The notes under the pieces were generated by a model that was given only the letters and a program-made list of their open reading frames with translations, was not told the origin of the DNA and did no database searches. Shown here one piece after another: positions 1-7,316 of a stretch of 64,000 nt of DNA. How positions within the stretch are numbered: position 1 is the stretch's first letter; each line of letters starts with the position of its first letter. The position numbers and the translations under genes were made by a program. The stretch lies in NCBI RefSeq assembly GCF_900113185.1, contig NZ_FOZD01000003.1, positions 186,001 through 250,000 on the forward strand. Direction: 5' to 3'. The stretch comes from Agromyces sp. CF514. GTDB lineage: Bacteria; Actinomycetota; Actinomycetes; Actinomycetales; Microbacteriaceae.

Positions 1-19
1 CGGGCCCCGCCCGGGGCGG

Positions 20-124
20 TCAGGCCGACGGTTCGTCGCGCGGATCCGGCAGGTAGGCCGTGATGTCGAGCGGCTCGGTCGGCGGCAGCTCGAGCGCGGC
101 CGGGTCGATGGTGGGGTTGCTCAT
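20..124 (-). CDS. 34-residue peptide of unknown function
   Basis: Short ORF beginning MSNPTIDPAALELPP and ending PDPRDEPSA, acidic and proline-rich, with no cysteine, no signal peptide and no membrane segment. It is supported by a textbook ribosome site: GAGGAG lies 6-7 nt before the ATG. It lies 38 bp downstream of the small membrane protein at 163-417 and is probably co-transcribed with it from the ECF-type promoter at 440-470. I do not recognise the family. A peptide signal or the leader of a modified peptide is conceivable, but nothing in the sequence proves it, and the genes beyond the window edge that would decide this cannot be seen. Confidence 0.55.
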   Translation of the reverse strand: MSNPTIDPAALELPPTEPLDITAYLPDPRDEPSA

Positions 125-162
125 GCGGTGCTCCTCGCGTCGCGGCGGTCGATCGATCGGGC

Positions 163-417
163 TCAGGATGCCGGTGGCGTGCGTGTCGTCCGCGTGCGAC
201 GCCCGAGGGAATCGGCCACCGTCACCATGGCGAGCGCGGATGCCGAGGCCACCGCGACGCACGCGGCGACCACGATGAACGTGAGCACGCCCTGGCCTCG
301 CGACCCGGGCGCGAGCGCCGCCGAGAAGGCGAGCATCGCGGCTCCGGCCGCCAGGCTCGCGACCCTCGCGGCCAGGATCGCCCCGGCGATGCCGACGATC
401 ACGGTTCGTGTGCGCAT
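163..417 (-). CDS. small two-helix membrane protein
   Basis: 84-residue protein with two hydrophobic segments (about residues 6-35 and 43-68) joined by a short loop APGSRGQG, followed by a basic cytoplasmic-looking tail. The ATG at 417 is chosen over the in-frame GTG at 426 because AAGGAGGTG sits about 8 nt before the ATG and the GTG would lie inside it. A motif almost identical to the one upstream of the sigma gene lies at 440-470, so this gene is likely a member of that sigma factor's regulon. Function is unknown. Confidence 0.7.
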   Translation of the reverse strand: MRTRTVIVGIAGAILAARVASLAAGAAMLAFSAALAPGSRGQGVLTFIVVAACVAVASASALAMVTVADSLGRRTRTTRTPPAS

Positions 418-439
418 GGCGTCCACCTCCTTCTGGAGA

Positions 440-470
440 GGGTGTTTCCGCGCGTACGGCCGGCGTTACC
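440..470 (-). promoter_or_regulatory. ECF sigma promoter of the small membrane protein
   Basis: On the minus strand this reads GGTAACGC, 13 nt, GGAAACACCC. The same two blocks with exactly the same 13-nt spacer occur at 2010-2040 before the sigma gene. The 21-nt distance between block starts fits the -35/-10 spacing of extracytoplasmic-function sigma factors. The predicted transcript start is about 20 nt before the ATG at 417. Confidence 0.7.
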
Positions 471-494
471 GCGCCATGGTCCCGATCTTCGGGG

Positions 495-1457
495 TCATTC
501 GAAGGCCTCGTAGCCCCAGACCGAGGGCGCCTGCACATCGGTGCGGTCGTGCCCGACGTAGGTGGTCTCGATCGTGATGATGCCGAGGCCCTCGTCGGAG
601 ACGACGACGTGGTCGACGAACTCGCCGGGCGCCCGCGACGCGGTCGAGAACGAGATGCCGGACCGGCCCAGCCGGTCGACGACCTCGCCCTCGACCTCGA
701 GGTCGGGCAGGCTCGCGAGGAACTCCAGCGCAGCCTTCGACTGCTCGGTCGTGAGGCGGCGTTCGCCGAGGAGCCCGCGCAACTCGTTGACGTACTCGCC
801 GGTCGTGTAGGTCGCCGCTCCCATCGGAGCGCGGAGGAAGGCGCCGAATTCGGCCGCGGAGTTCGGGGGCGTGCCGTACATCGGCTGCCATTCCCCGGGT
901 CCGAAGTCCTGCTCCCAGGCCAGGCTGCCGACCTCGTAGCCCTCGACGACGATCGGGCGGCCGTCGGAGTCGTAGGGTTCGCCGCGCCTGACCTCGATCC
1001 GGGCGCCCTGGGGGCCTTGCTCGAAGGTCCGGATCTCGGGGTTGATCGTGACCTGCTCGATCGTGCCGTCGTCGCCGACGACCATGTTGCGGTACCACGA
1101 CTGGGTCTTGACCGTGGTCGTCGTCGTCGGTCCCGGTGCCAGTTTCGTGCTGAGGCCCATCAGCAGTTCCTCCGGCGTGCCGTCGATCGGGGTGGGGTGG
1201 AGCAGGGGCGGCGTCGCCGCCGCGTAGACGGTCGCCGGCCGAGCGATCACCAGCATGCCGATCGCGACGGCGAGGAGCAGGGCGACAGCTGCCGCGACCG
1301 ACAGGAAGATGGGCGAGCGGCGCCGGGGCCGCGCCGCCGGGAGGCTCGTCGTGATGCGACGCAGGCGGGTCTCGGCGGACGGCGAGAGGTCGTCGCCGCG
1401 GCGAGGGAGGTCCGGGCGGGCGTCGCTGAGGCGCCGGCTGAGTTCGAAGTCGTTCAC
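495..1457 (-). CDS. CU044_5270-like membrane protein, probable sigma partner
   Basis: 320 residues starting with a GTG that overlaps the stop of the sigma gene (GTGA), so translation is coupled. Residues 1-48 are a charged cytoplasmic-looking region, residues about 49-71 one membrane helix, and the rest a large extracytoplasmic domain with a TTTTTV run near residue 113. This layout and the position directly after an ECF sigma gene match the CU044_5270 family of actinobacteria, thought to act as or with anti-sigma factors. No ZAS zinc motif (HxxxCxxC) is present, so the mechanism is not that of classical ZAS anti-sigma proteins. Assignment rests mainly on architecture and neighbours. Confidence 0.7.
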   Translation of the reverse strand: MNDFELSRRLSDARPDLPRRGDDLSPSAETRLRRITTSLPAARPRRRSPIFLSVAAAVALLLAVAIGMLVIARPATVYAAATPPLLHPTPIDGTPEELLMGLSTKLAPGPTTTTTVKTQSWYRNMVVGDDGTIEQVTINPEIRTFEQGPQGARIEVRRGEPYDSDGRPIVVEGYEVGSLAWEQDFGPGEWQPMYGTPPNSAAEFGAFLRAPMGAATYTTGEYVNELRGLLGERRLTTEQSKAALEFLASLPDLEVEGEVVDRLGRSGISFSTASRAPGEFVDHVVVSDEGLGIITIETTYVGHDRTDVQAPSVWGYEAFE

Positions 1458-1966
1458 GATGCCTCCCCGTTCAGGGTCGCGACGGCCGAGGGCACCACGG
1501 CCAAGGCGGCCTCGAGGCGCTTCTTCGCCCGGTGCAGCCGCACCCGAAGCGTCGCGGCGGAGCATCCGAGGATCTCGGACATCTCCTCGCGCGTGAGGTC
1601 CTCCCAGAACGCCATCCAGATCAGCTCCCGATCGGCCGGATCGAGGCGGTTCACGGCCGCCCGCACGTCGAGTGCGTCGTCGGAGGCGGCCGCGGCGGGG
1701 TCGCGGTGGTTCGCCTCCGCCTGCTCGACCCTTCGCGTGTGCCGGGTGCGGCCGCGGTAGTGATTGCCGACGACGTTGCGCAGCGCGGAGTACAGCCACG
1801 CGATCGTGAACACGTACGCGGCCTCGTCGCGGCGACGCCAGGCCTGCGCGAAGACCTCGGCCGCGGCATCCTCGGCATCGCCGACGTTGCTCAGCCGGTT
1901 GTAGGCGGCCGAGACGAGCACCGGATGGTACGTGCGGAACAGCACCTCGAACTCCCGCTCACCCAT
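1454..1966 (-). CDS. ECF RNA polymerase sigma factor
   Basis: 170-residue sigma-70 family protein of the extracytoplasmic-function type. Region 2 spans about residues 8-47 (FRTYHPVLVSAAY through DAAAEVFAQAWRR) and region 4 about residues 100-153 (RLDPADRELIWM, then the helix-turn-helix EEMSEILGCSAATLRVRLHR). Length is typical of the class; there is no C-terminal extension. It overlaps the downstream membrane partner by 4 bp. The shared motif at 2010-2040 and 440-470 suggests that it activates its own operon and the small-ORF pair. No strong Shine-Dalgarno sequence precedes the ATG. Confidence 0.92.
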   Translation of the reverse strand: MGEREFEVLFRTYHPVLVSAAYNRLSNVGDAEDAAAEVFAQAWRRRDEAAYVFTIAWLYSALRNVVGNHYRGRTRHTRRVEQAEANHRDPAAAASDDALDVRAAVNRLDPADRELIWMAFWEDLTREEMSEILGCSAATLRVRLHRAKKRLEAALAVVPSAVATLNGEAS

Positions 1967-2009
1967 TCGGGATCGCGGACGTCGAAGCTGGGGACATCAT
2001 CACATTCTG

Positions 2010-2040
2010 GGGTGTTTCCGGCACGTGCCCGTGCGTTACC
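2010..2040 (-). promoter_or_regulatory. autoregulated ECF sigma promoter
   Basis: On the minus strand: GGTAACGC, 13 nt, GGAAACACCC, followed 44 nt later by the sigma ATG at 1966. Identical blocks and spacing occur at 440-470. The spacer contains the palindrome GCACGTGC, not conserved in the other copy. Confidence 0.7.
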
Positions 2041-2084
2041 GCGGATGCCGGGTTCGGCTCACGTCGGGCCCGACCCGGCCCGAC

Positions 2085-2627
2085 TCATCCGATGAGCGTT
2101 CCGGCGAGGACCAGTACGGCGAGGGCCATCGCGGCCACCTGGGCGCGCCCGACCCCGTCGTGCACTCGGGCGAAGGCGTACACGCTCAGCACGGCGTACG
2201 CGACCGCGCCCAGCGAGACGATCGCCGTGACGAGGGCGGGCCCGATCGCGCTCGCATGCCCGTGCGCGCCCTGGGGCGCGACCGGGGCGACCGCTCCCGC
2301 GATGCTCGCGAGTCGCAGGGCCGCAGAGAGCAGCATGCCGAGCATCGCGTGCCTCGACACCCAGGTCTGCGCCCCCGTCGGCCGTCGCGGACCCCGGTGC
2401 CGACGCACGGCGGCCAGCGCCATGGCGGCCGTGAGCAGGATCACCGCCCAGACGAGCGGCGGCAGCAGGCCGACGAGCGTCGTGTCCAGCAGTGCCGTGA
2501 GCACGAGTGCGAGCCCGGCGAGTTCCGGTGCACGAGCGCCGCGACGGCGGCCGCGGACTCCCGAACCGTCGGCGGTTCCGGAGCCGCTCGCGGTTCCCCG
2601 CTCGTGCGGAGCGGGCTCGGCGTTCAG
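2085..2627 (-). CDS. polytopic membrane protein
   Basis: About 180 residues with four to five hydrophobic segments (starting near LAGLALVLTALL, WAVILLTAAMALAAV, HAMLGMLLSAALRL, AIGPALVTAIVSLG and the extreme C-terminus VLVLAGTLIG). The family is not recognised. The start is uncertain: upstream in-frame ATGs lie deep inside the MFS gene, while a CTG at 2627 has GGAGGG 6 nt before it and overlaps the MFS stop as CTGA, matching the coupling style of this genome. A GTG further in would remove the first helix. Its position suggests co-expression with the MFS transporter. Confidence 0.55.
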   Translation of the reverse strand: MNAEPAPHERGTASGSGTADGSGVRGRRRGARAPELAGLALVLTALLDTTLVGLLPPLVWAVILLTAAMALAAVRRHRGPRRPTGAQTWVSRHAMLGMLLSAALRLASIAGAVAPVAPQGAHGHASAIGPALVTAIVSLGAVAYAVLSVYAFARVHDGVGRAQVAAMALAVLVLAGTLIG

Positions 2628-3961
2628 CGTGCGCCCTCCGCGACGGGGTCTGCCGCATCGCTCGTCGTGTGCGGCGCGGGCCGGCGGCGGACGGCGATCG
2701 AGAGCACCGCGGCGATGATGCAGAGCGCCGCGCCGCCCCACCACGCGTAGGTGTAGGTGCCGAAGGTGTCCCGGATGACGCCGGCGCCGAGGGCCGCGGC
2801 CGCAGCGCCCAGTTGGTGCGCGGCGAAGACCCAGCCGAAGACGATGGTTCCGCGGTCGCCGAAGATCTCACGGCAGAGGGCGGCGGTCGGCGGCACGGTC
2901 GCGACCCAGTCGAGACCGTAGATGACCACGAACAGCACCATGCTCGGGTGCACGACATCCGCCAGCAGCGACGGCAGGAGCACGAGGCCGACACCGCGGA
3001 ACCCGTAGTACGCCACCAGCAGGATTCGCGGATCGAACTTGTCGGTGAGCCAGCCCGACGCGACGGTGCCGACGATGTCGAAGATGCCGACCACCGCGAG
3101 CAGGGCGGCGGCGGTGGTGGTGGCCATCCCGTGGTCGTGCGCGGAGGGGATGAAGTGGATGCCGATGAGCCCGTTCGTGGTCGCCCCGCAGATGGCGAAG
3201 GCGATCGCCAGCGCCCAGAACGATCGATGTCTCGAGGCGAACGCCAGCCCCTCGAGCGCGCGTCGGGCCGCGTTCCCTGTTGGGCGGGCCGGCGTGACGT
3301 AGGTCGCCGGGTCGGCGCCGTACGGCAGTACGCCGCGGTCTTCGGGGCGGTCGCGCAGCACGAGCCAGACGATCGGCACGGCCGCGAGGGCGACGGCCGC
3401 AACGAGCAGGGACGCAGCGCGCCATCCCGTCGATTCGGCGATCTGGGCGACGGGCGGCAGGAAGATCAGCTGGCCCGTGGCGGATCCCGCGGTGAGGATG
3501 CCCATGACGAGCCCCCTGCGTCGCTCGAACCATCGGTTCGCGACGGTCGCGGCGAACGCCAGGGCCATCGAACCGGTGCCGAGGCCGATGAGCACGCCCC
3601 AGAAGACGAGCAGCTGCCACGACGCGGTCATCAGCACGCTTCCGCCGGCGCCGAGCGCGACCAGCGTGAGCGCGACCGCGACCACCTGGCGGATGCCGAA
3701 GCGATCCATGAGCGCGGCGGCGAACGGCGCCGTGAGGCCGTAGAGGAGCAGGTTCACGCTGACGGCCAGCGACATGACCGTCGTCGACCAGTCGAACTCC
3801 TCGTGCAGGGGCACCATGAGGGCTCCGGGGGCGGCGCGGAAGCCGGCTGCCGCGAGCAGTGCGAGGAAGGCGACCGCGGCGACCCACCACGCGGGGTGGA
3901 TCCGACGCGTGCGGCCCACCGGGTTCGCGGCGAGCGGTTCGCGGTCCGTGGGCGCGGTCAT
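2624..3961 (-). CDS. MFS transporter, OFA/monocarboxylate-like
   Basis: 445 residues, 12 predicted membrane helices, of the major facilitator superfamily. The N-half helix pattern, the WFERRRGLVMGI loop between helices 4 and 5 and the GFRAAPGALMVPL start of helix 1 resemble oxalate/formate or monocarboxylate-type MFS proteins; the substrate is not known. The ATG at 3961 (MTAPTDREPL) is preferred over the longer ORF because the upstream extension is basic, unstructured and would cross the regulatory gap. It is divergent from an HxlR regulator 149 bp away, a common arrangement for efflux genes, so it is probably repressed by that protein. Confidence 0.82.
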   Translation of the reverse strand: MTAPTDREPLAANPVGRTRRIHPAWWVAAVAFLALLAAAGFRAAPGALMVPLHEEFDWSTTVMSLAVSVNLLLYGLTAPFAAALMDRFGIRQVVAVALTLVALGAGGSVLMTASWQLLVFWGVLIGLGTGSMALAFAATVANRWFERRRGLVMGILTAGSATGQLIFLPPVAQIAESTGWRAASLLVAAVALAAVPIVWLVLRDRPEDRGVLPYGADPATYVTPARPTGNAARRALEGLAFASRHRSFWALAIAFAICGATTNGLIGIHFIPSAHDHGMATTTAAALLAVVGIFDIVGTVASGWLTDKFDPRILLVAYYGFRGVGLVLLPSLLADVVHPSMVLFVVIYGLDWVATVPPTAALCREIFGDRGTIVFGWVFAAHQLGAAAAALGAGVIRDTFGTYTYAWWGGAALCIIAAVLSIAVRRRPAPHTTSDAADPVAEGAR

Positions 3962-4054
3962 GCGCGTCGCGGGCGTTCGACGAGGACGGGTGCGGAGGTG
4001 CGCATGCGGGACCTTCTGATCGTGCGACGCGGTCGCGATCGAGTTCAGGACGAC

Positions 4055-4066
4055 TTCTTTGAAGAA
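4055..4066. promoter_or_regulatory. candidate HxlR operator
   Basis: TTCTT-TG-AAGAA, an inverted repeat in an AT-richer patch midway between the divergent MFS and HxlR genes. TACACT at 4070-4075 could be a -10 box for the regulator. Only five-base arms, so support is modest. Confidence 0.35.
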
Positions 4067-4110
4067 AGCTACACTAGCGGTGAGCACCGCCGACGACGAG
4101 AGGACGAGGG

Positions 4111-4608
4111 ATGCCGCTGCGATCCGACTGGTCGACCGAGCAGTGCCCGATCCGGCGCTCGCTCGACGTGCTCGGCGACCCGTGGGTGCTCCTGATCATC
4201 CGCGACGTGCTGCACGGTCGAGGCCGCTTCGATGCGCTGCGCGACAACCTGCGCATCTCCGAGGCGGTGCTCAGCCGTCGCCTGGCGGCCATGGTCGAGG
4301 CCGACCTGCTCGTGCGCGTCGAGTACCGCGACGGCAATCGCATCCGTCAGGGCTACGCCGCCACCGACGCCGCGGCCGAGTTGCTGCCGGTGCTGCAGCA
4401 ACTCGCGATCTGGGGCGAACGTCACACCAGCGTGCCCGAGGGCGGCGGGCACATGGCGATGGTCCATGAGCCCTGCGGGCACGAGACCGTGCAGGGCGAG
4501 ACCTGCAGCGCCTGCGGCCAGGTGCTCCGTCCCGAGCAGATGACCTGGGTGAAGCCGTGGAAGAACGCCCGCGACCGGCTCCAGCCCGCGGGCACCCTCG
4601 TGGCATGA
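4111..4608 (+). CDS. HxlR-family transcriptional regulator
   Basis: 165 residues. The N-terminal winged helix carries the family signature: CPIRRSLDVLGDPWVLLIIRD around residues 12-32 and LSRRLAAMVEADLL around 54-67. The C-terminal third adds a small zinc-ribbon-like part with CGHE followed by CSACG (about residues 126-140), which could bind metal and is not part of the minimal HxlR fold. The cysteine at residue 12, in the position used for thiol/aldehyde sensing in several HxlR proteins, is present. Divergent from the MFS transporter at 2624-3961, its likely target. ATG preceded by AGGACGAGGG. Confidence 0.88.
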   Translation: MPLRSDWSTEQCPIRRSLDVLGDPWVLLIIRDVLHGRGRFDALRDNLRISEAVLSRRLAAMVEADLLVRVEYRDGNRIRQGYAATDAAAELLPVLQQLAIWGERHTSVPEGGGHMAMVHEPCGHETVQGETCSACGQVLRPEQMTWVKPWKNARDRLQPAGTLVA

Positions 4609-4677
4609 CGGTGTGCTTGTGACGTGACTGTGCCTCGTGGCGTGACCGGGCCTCGTGGTGTGACCGGCCCTCGCGAC
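4606..4677 (+). repeat. 18-bp tandem repeat at the 3' end of the HxlR gene
   Basis: Three clear 18-bp copies at 4624-4641, 4642-4659 and 4660-4677 (consensus GTGACCGGGCCTCGTGGT), preceded by a degenerate copy that includes the HxlR stop codon. It fills most of the convergent gap to the next gene and is not coding. Confidence 0.75.
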
Positions 4678-4687
4678 GACGGATGCC

Positions 4688-6109
4688 TCAGGCCGCCGCC
4701 CGCCACGGGAGGCGACGGTCGGCGAGCACGAGGGCGAGCACGACCGCGCCCAGCCCGACGATGACGAGCGCGATCGCGTGCAGGCCCTGGTCGGTGGCCT
4801 CGGTCGGGAAGGCGAATCCGAGCACTGCGGCCGCCCCGATCGCGCCGAGGTTGGTGCTCGTGCGCAGCAGTCCTGCCGCGACGCCGATGCGCGCGGCATC
4901 CGTCTGCAGGTAGAGGGCCGTCTGGTTCGCGACGCCCGTGAGGCCGGTGACCGCGCCGAACAGCAGGCTGAGCGCGATCAGGAGCACGACCGGCGTCGCG
5001 TCGTCGACGGCGAGCACGGCGAGCCCGCCGAGCACGACGACCGATGCACTGCCGATGAGCGGGCCGCGTACGAACGCCCGTCGCGCCACGAGCGCCGAGC
5101 CGATCGCGCCGACCACGGTCATCGGCAGCATCACGAGGCCCGAGACGCTCGCCGCGAGGCCGCGCCCCTGCTCGAGCCACTGCACGTAGCCGTAGAGCAC
5201 GAGGTACATCGCGACCTGGGTGAGGAACTGGCGCGTGTAGGTGCGCACGAGCGGCCCGTTCGCGGCGAGCATGCGCACGTCGATGAACGGATGCCGCGCC
5301 CGCAGTTCCCACCCCACCAGGCCGGCGGCGGCGACGACCGCGACGCCGAGCAGCCACCAGGCGGGCCCGTCGGCGACCGTCTGCAGGAACACGATGACCG
5401 ACACGATCGCCGCGGCGAACGCGAGCATGCCGAACGGGTCGACGGCGCTCGCGAGCTCGCGCGGTCGACGAGCGGAGGCCGCGACGGGCTCGTCTCGCGG
5501 GACCCAGGCGAGCGCCATCGCGATGCCGATGAGCCCCATCGGGATGTTGACCGCGAAGACCGCGCGCCAGTCCCAGACGCCCACGAGCACTCCGCCGAGC
5601 GGCAGGCCGAGCGCCGCGGTCACCTGCGCGGCGATCGACATGGCGCCGAGCACGGGGCCGGGGACGCCCGTGCCGAGCCGATCGGCACGCTGTCGGATGA
5701 GCATCATCGCCGTGGGGTTGCCGGCCGCGGTGCCGAGGCCGATGAGCACCCGAGAGACGATCAGCCAGCCGAACGAGGGAGCGAAGGCGCCGACGATTCC
5801 GGCGATGGTGACGACGACGAGTCCGGCGAGGAAGATCCGGCGCGGCCCGAACACGACCGCGAGCTTGCCCAGTGCGGGCTGGGCGACGGCGCTCGTGACG
5901 TAGACGGCGGCGACGAGGATCGCCGTCTGACCGGTGCCGACGTCGAACGCCGTCGCGATCGCGACGAGCGAGGTCGCGATGATCGACGAGTTGATCGGGT
6001 TGAGGGTCGATCCCCAGACGAGCGGGGCGACGAACCGTGCCGGGAACGGGCGACCGTCGGGCGACGGCGTCGCCCCGGTGCCCGGCCCCGGCTCGGCGAC
6101 CCGGGTCAC
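4688..6109 (-). CDS. DHA2-type (EmrB/QacA) multidrug MFS transporter
   Basis: 473 residues with about 14 predicted helices, the DHA2 topology. Helix 1 has the WGSTLNPINSSII pattern and the helix 2-3 loop LGKLAVVFGPRR corresponds to MFS motif A; the GLPLGGVLVGVWDWRAVFAVNIP stretch is the typical DHA2 motif C region. The GTG start at 6109 overlaps the stop of the isochorismatase-like gene (GTGA), so the two are translationally coupled. Together with the MarR gene just upstream they form a drug- or aromatic-responsive efflux unit. Substrate unknown. Confidence 0.88.
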   Translation of the reverse strand: MTRVAEPGPGTGATPSPDGRPFPARFVAPLVWGSTLNPINSSIIATSLVAIATAFDVGTGQTAILVAAVYVTSAVAQPALGKLAVVFGPRRIFLAGLVVVTIAGIVGAFAPSFGWLIVSRVLIGLGTAAGNPTAMMLIRQRADRLGTGVPGPVLGAMSIAAQVTAALGLPLGGVLVGVWDWRAVFAVNIPMGLIGIAMALAWVPRDEPVAASARRPRELASAVDPFGMLAFAAAIVSVIVFLQTVADGPAWWLLGVAVVAAAGLVGWELRARHPFIDVRMLAANGPLVRTYTRQFLTQVAMYLVLYGYVQWLEQGRGLAASVSGLVMLPMTVVGAIGSALVARRAFVRGPLIGSASVVVLGGLAVLAVDDATPVVLLIALSLLFGAVTGLTGVANQTALYLQTDAARIGVAAGLLRTSTNLGAIGAAAVLGFAFPTEATDQGLHAIALVIVGLGAVVLALVLADRRLPWRAAA

Positions 6110-6738
6110 GCGCCGGCTGCGGCCTGCGCTCCGGCTGCGGTCGCGGGCAGCAGGGCGATGACCTCGGCGACCGTGCCGGTCTCGCCGATGCTCGGGAACA
6201 CGAGTCCGACGCTGTTGTCGTGCGCGGCGAGGCTCGAGTCGGTCATCGCATCGGTCGCGATGGTGACGTGGTAGCCGTGCTCCCACGCGGCGCGTGCGGT
6301 CGACTCGACGCCCTTGCTCGTGGCGATGCCGACGACCACGACCTGCGTGACCCCGCGCGCCTGCAGCTGCTCGTGCAGGTCGGTGTTCTGGAACGCGCCC
6401 CAGGTGCGCTTGGTGATGCGGATGCCCTCGCCGTCGATCTCGGGCACGAGTGCCATCAGTTCGGGATTCGCGAGCGGCGACGGTGCGGCGGGCGCGCCTT
6501 CGGCGGCGGCCTTCGCGGCCTGGGCGGCCATGGCGAGCCCGGCCTCGGTGCGACCGGGTGCGCGGCCCGCGGCCTGCACGAGCACGACGGGCAGTCCGCG
6601 CTCGCGGAACGCATCGGCGAGCTGCGCCGCCTTCGCGATGACCTGGTCGACGTCGTGCACGGCCGGCAGGCGCGTGATGGCGTGCTGCAGGTCGATGACG
6701 ACGAGGGCGACGGTGGGATCGATGGTGCTGAGGGTCAT
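6106..6738 (-). CDS. isochorismatase-like (cysteine hydrolase fold) protein lacking the catalytic Cys
   Basis: 210 residues of the isochorismatase/nicotinamidase fold. The conserved aspartate (ALVVIDLQ, about residue 16) and lysine (RITKRTWGAF, about residue 109) are present, but in the nucleophile motif the usual cysteine before VEST is glycine (TSKGVESTARAAW). Members lacking this cysteine, such as PhzD-type isochorismatases, cleave vinyl ethers rather than amides, so this protein may not be an amidase; alternatively it belongs to one of the unassigned subfamilies with this change. Coupled to the downstream MFS gene and 55 bp after the MarR gene. Confidence 0.8.
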   Translation of the reverse strand: MTLSTIDPTVALVVIDLQHAITRLPAVHDVDQVIAKAAQLADAFRERGLPVVLVQAAGRAPGRTEAGLAMAAQAAKAAAEGAPAAPSPLANPELMALVPEIDGEGIRITKRTWGAFQNTDLHEQLQARGVTQVVVVGIATSKGVESTARAAWEHGYHVTIATDAMTDSSLAAHDNSVGLVFPSIGETGTVAEVIALLPATAAGAQAAAGA

Positions 6739-6793
6739 GCGCTGGGTCCTTCTGAGTGGTTCGGATGCTGCGGGCGGGCGTGCGCCGCTCGGG

Positions 6794-7231
6794 TCACGGG
6801 TCGAGCAGGCGGTCGAGCAGGTCGACCGCCTCGCCGATCGTGCGTCGTTCGGCCTCGGTCAGCCGCTCGGTCATGCCGCGAACGAGCCAGGAGTTCTTGT
6901 TGGCGCGGGCGCGCAGGATCGAGGCCTGGGCATCGTCGGTCAGGAACACGAGCTGCGCGCGACCGTCGTCGGGGTCCGGCCTGCGGTCGATGATGCCGAG
7001 CTTGACCAGTTCGGCGATCGTGGCGCTCATCGACTGCGGGCGCACGCCCTCGAGGCGCGCGAGCTCCGAGATGGTCGCGGTCTCGGCGCCGGCGAGGTGG
7101 TGCAGCACGGTGGCCTGGCTCGGGCTGAACTCCTGCAGGCCGCCCTCGGCGCGTAGGCGCCGCACGAGCCGGGCGCTCGTCACGCGCAGGGCTGCGGCGG
7201 TCGCCTCGAGGTCGAAGTCGTCGGAGGGCAT
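6794..7231 (-). CDS. MarR-family transcriptional regulator
   Basis: 145 residues with the winged-helix core of MarR: ISELARLEGVRPQSMSATIAEL (about residues 54-75) is the recognition unit and RPDPDDGRAQLVFLT the wing. It is the first gene of a unit with the isochorismatase-like protein and DHA2 exporter. A perfect 28-bp palindrome 21 bp upstream of its start is the evident operator. The -10 box TAGGCT lies 7 nt before the ATG and no Shine-Dalgarno is visible, so the transcript is probably leaderless. Confidence 0.88.
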   Translation of the reverse strand: MPSDDFDLEATAAALRVTSARLVRRLRAEGGLQEFSPSQATVLHHLAGAETATISELARLEGVRPQSMSATIAELVKLGIIDRRPDPDDGRAQLVFLTDDAQASILRARANKNSWLVRGMTERLTEAERRTIGEAVDLLDRLLDP

Positions 7232-7238
7232 ACCGCCG

Positions 7239-7244
7239 AGCCTA
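7239..7244 (-). promoter_or_regulatory. -10 box of the leaderless MarR gene
   Basis: TAGGCT on the minus strand, 7 nt before the ATG at 7231; the palindrome at 7252-7279 sits directly upstream, over the -10/-35 spacer region, an ideal position for autorepression. Confidence 0.6.
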
Positions 7245-7251
7245 GCATTTG

Positions 7252-7279
7252 TTCAGGCAAACTGCGCAGTTTGCCTGAA
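7252..7279. promoter_or_regulatory. 28-bp perfect palindrome, MarR operator
   Basis: TTCAGGCAAACTGC followed by its exact complement GCAGTTTGCCTGAA, with no spacer. It lies 21-48 bp upstream of the MarR start and is AT-richer than its surroundings. Length and position match MarR dimer sites. Confidence 0.8.
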
Positions 7280-7316
7280 TGGAATGGGTTCGTCACGCCA
7301 TCCGGATGCCTGGAAT

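Noticed and set aside
20..124. Ribosomally made and modified peptide precursor
   Set aside because: No cysteine, no Ser/Thr-rich core and no maturation enzyme visible in the window; recorded only as an unknown peptide.
163..426. GTG start at 426 for the small membrane protein
   Set aside because: It lies inside the strong ribosome site AAGGAGGTG that serves the ATG at 417.
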